Shown here piece after piece: positions 62,110-64,000 of a DNA stretch of 64,000 nt; positions within the stretch are counted from its first letter, which is position 1; every line of letters starts with the position of its first letter. Below the pieces are notes generated by a model. The model was not told the DNA's origin. It did not search any database and was given only the letters and a program-made list of their open reading frames with translations. The position numbers and the translations under genes are program-made. Origin of the DNA: Nematopogon swammerdamellus (lineage: Eukaryota > Arthropoda > Insecta > Lepidoptera > Adelidae); contig OX336348.1 of assembly GCA_946902875.1 (NCBI GenBank), positions 18,253,741 to 18,317,740 on the forward strand, read 5' to 3'.

Positions 62110-62950
62110 TTACTGTTTCCTTTTTAGCAAAATATTTTTTATAACATCTTTTTTGAATGTGTTCTTAGTATGTATAAAAGGATCAATGTCGCTGAAATGC
62201 TCGTTATATGTGCTAGCTAGCCTAGTAATAGTTGAGTTCTTTGCATAATTGGTGCGGTGTAGTGGAATGTGAAATAGGTTAGTGTGGCGTGTCCGACGAG
62301 CAGGAACACTGTAGCCAATCTCTGCAACAAGTTGCGGACAGTCAATCCGACTGTTTACCAGGTCGTACAGGAAAGCCATATCGAGCAGTAGTCGTCTTTC
62401 TTCTAGTGTCATGACATTATGATATTTACAGCTTTCTAAATAAGAGTCGGGTCGCACTTTAGATTTGTAATTAATATACCTGACGAATTTTCTTTGTAGG
62501 CGTTCAATTCTTATTATGTTTACATTATAATTTGGAGACCATATACAAGAACAGTATTCTAGAACACTACGAACATAAGCATAGTACATCGATTTAATAC
62601 ATTCAATGTTTTTGAAATTTTTGGACACTCTGATTACGAATCCTAGATTTTTATATGCTTTGTCTATAATTGAGTCATAGTGATCGTTGAAAGTTATTTT
62701 TGAATCAAGTATTACCCCTAGATACCTCACTGTAGACACTTTAGGTATAAAAATTTTGTTGATTGTGTAGTTATGTTGTATTGGTTTAGAACTACGAGTG
62801 AAGGTCATGTGCATACATTTTGTAGCATTGACATTAATTCTGTTTCGTTTATAGTACTCAGAGAGACAGTTCAAATCCTCTTGTAATTTATGACAGTCAC
62901 TTGTATCGTTAATTACTTTGATTACTTTCTTATCATCTGCATATAGGGAA
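62110..62950 (-). pseudogene. LINE reverse transcriptase C-terminal fragment (minus)
   Basis: The frame on the minus strand includes the catalytic SLYADDKK at its truncated start (about 62945-62922), then VRYLGVILDSKITFNDHYD, VRSVLEYCSCIWSPNYN and IERLQRKFVRYI. These are thumb-region signatures of the CR1/Jockey group. It stops at 62110-62112. The 5' side is lost next to a (TATG)n run at 62955-62975. A different family from the other LINEs here. Confidence 0.8.
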
Positions 62951-63366
62951 TATTTTGTATGTGTATGTATGTATGTTCCGCCATAACTCTTAAACCGATC
63001 ATCCGAATTCTATGAAACTTAGTACAAGCACATTTTACTATACGGGACACAGGATAGGCTAAAAATCACTTGCGGTTACGCTAAGATGTGGCTCCCATAC
63101 AAATCGAATTGTTCCATGCGCCGAAATAAAGCTATGGTAGACGGCACGGCGCGGAGGTCACTGGTGGCGCGGCTGGCGGAGGCTGGCGTAGCAGCGGAGG
63201 TGCGGGGCGCGGCGGTGCGGGGTGCGGTCTGGCGGAGCGCGGTGTGTGTATGCTTTGTCTCGAGCAGAGTTCGATTCCTATTATTATGTAGGTTTACTTC
63301 GTTAGGTATCTATTTGATTAATTTTAGATGCAAACCTATGTAAAAGTGTTGTTGCGAGTCGATAGC
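62951..63366. other. Spacer with microsatellite and GC-rich block
   Basis: (TGTA/TATG)n at 62955-62980, then aactcttaaaccgatcatcc, a common insect repeat phrase. About 63140-63245 is GC-rich with repeated gcgg/ggcgc words. No frame of interest. Confidence 0.45.
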
Positions 63367-63918
63367 CGGACTCTGCCCACTGACATAGGAGGTATTGTTT
63401 TTATTGTTGTTGTTTTATTGTTTATTGAATATTCTTATGGCAGTCATATTGCACTCGAACTTGTCACAAATTGTTATATCCGGTTCGATTACTCGTACAT
63501 GGTGACCAGTGTAAATCAGAAGCAGTTTACACAAAAATACCTTTCATAGACCTGTGTGCACTAGTTACCTAACTTTATTTTTCTTCACCGGAGCGATCGT
63601 ACCTATTCGTTATGAAATGCACGTATATCAATCCTTATCAAGGAAATAAATAAGTACATTAGTTAGTGACCGCGATTTGAACCCGCAACTTCTGCATTGA
63701 GAAGCGTTACCACTAGACTACGGGCACAATTAACCATAATACCTACTCGTAAAATAATAAATCGAAAAATATATTTTTGGTAGACTAAGTGACAACCCTA
63801 CGTATTCCAATGCACGTGTTGACTGACCGGCCGGGCCGGCCGGGCCGCTAGCCGCTAGTCGCTCGCTAGCTAGCGCTAGCTAGCCCCTCTCCCGCTCGCT
63901 TCCCGCCCCGCGCGGCTC
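63367..63918 (-). repeat. Right arm of the window-bounding inverted repeat
   Basis: Reverse complement of 1-643 apart from a shorter middle. It has its own extra bases (about 63496-63510, gtacatggtgaccagt). The outer end ctagctagcgctagctagcc is richer in ctag than the left copy. tRNA-like boxes lie at 63670-63728 on the minus strand: A box at 63712-63722 and B box at 63675-63685 (one mismatch). After 63918 the sequence continues as unrelated DNA. Confidence 0.85.
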
Positions 63919-64000
63919 AGCGTTCCGCACCCCGCTACCTTACCTCATACCTCAGCTATTGGCAGTCATTTCTCTGTATTCTTTGTTGGTAGTGCTCACT

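Noticed and set aside
1..63918. One giant transposon (Polinton or Teratorn type) with 600-bp ends
   Set aside because: No Polinton genes (protein-primed polymerase, capsid, packaging ATPase) and no herpesvirus-like genes. The interior is unrelated nested retroelements.

Overview
The window reads as nuclear DNA of an arthropod, most likely a moth or butterfly. The evidence is indirect: AT-rich single-copy sequence, several non-LTR retrotransposons of insect type, Ty3/gypsy and Bel/Pao LTR elements, tRNA- and 5S-derived SINE-like pieces, and dispersed tails of the kind common in Lepidoptera. There is no prokaryotic gene layout, no operon, and no intact conventional host gene. A 200-base run of N marks an assembly gap.

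Layout. A long inverted repeat (about 550-640 bp, each arm with a tRNA-like Pol III box) bounds the window at 1-643 and 63367-63918. 0.8-5.7 kb: a foldback palindrome split by a truncated LINE, then a Pif1-type helicase remnant, then about 21 tandem 130-bp units. 6.4-6.9 kb: a MITE. 7.85-18.58 kb: the most interesting locus, a decayed gene coding for ankyrin repeats, a PD-(D/E)xK-like nuclease segment, a NACHT (STAND) NTPase and a long C-terminal ankyrin array. It is broken by in-frame stops, frameshifts, a LINE (13.2-15.5 kb) and a second copy of the foldback/helicase/130-bp composite (16.0-18.0 kb), and is cut off at 18.58 kb by a Ty3/gypsy element. 18.58-25.27 kb: Ty3/gypsy element 1 (+). 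25.27-31.22 kb: a deleted LTR element 2 (-), whose 3' region carries repeated hairpins. 31.8-32.5, 33.2-34.0, 34.5-35.3 and 36.0-37.0 kb: four different repeats (terminal inverted repeat element, 108-bp array, GC-rich 220-bp array, TIR transposon). 37.0-49.2 kb: a Bel/Pao element (-) containing an intact-looking full-length I-type LINE (38.66-44.10 kb). 49.2-53.4 kb: low-copy sequence, tRNA- and 5S-like fragments, the N gap and a LINE fragment. 53.4-55.9 kb: third copy of the composite. 56.5-58.4 kb: 350-bp and 97-bp tandem arrays. 58.7-60.35 kb: a GC-rich Bel/Pao integrase fragment between inverted repeats. 62.1-62.95 kb: a LINE 3' end.

How it fits together. Only the NACHT locus looks like a former host gene. 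Its order (ankyrin, nuclease-like, NACHT, ankyrin) matches a family I know as uncharacterised large insect proteins, and parallels bacterial nuclease-STAND defence proteins; an immune role is inference. The rest is nested mobile DNA. Insertion order can be read in places: the LINE lies inside Bel/Pao with a 12-bp target duplication, another LINE lies inside the foldback with a 10-bp duplication, and the composite and the 13-kb LINE lie inside the ankyrin-coding region. All homology statements were made by eye from translated motifs; no database search was possible.
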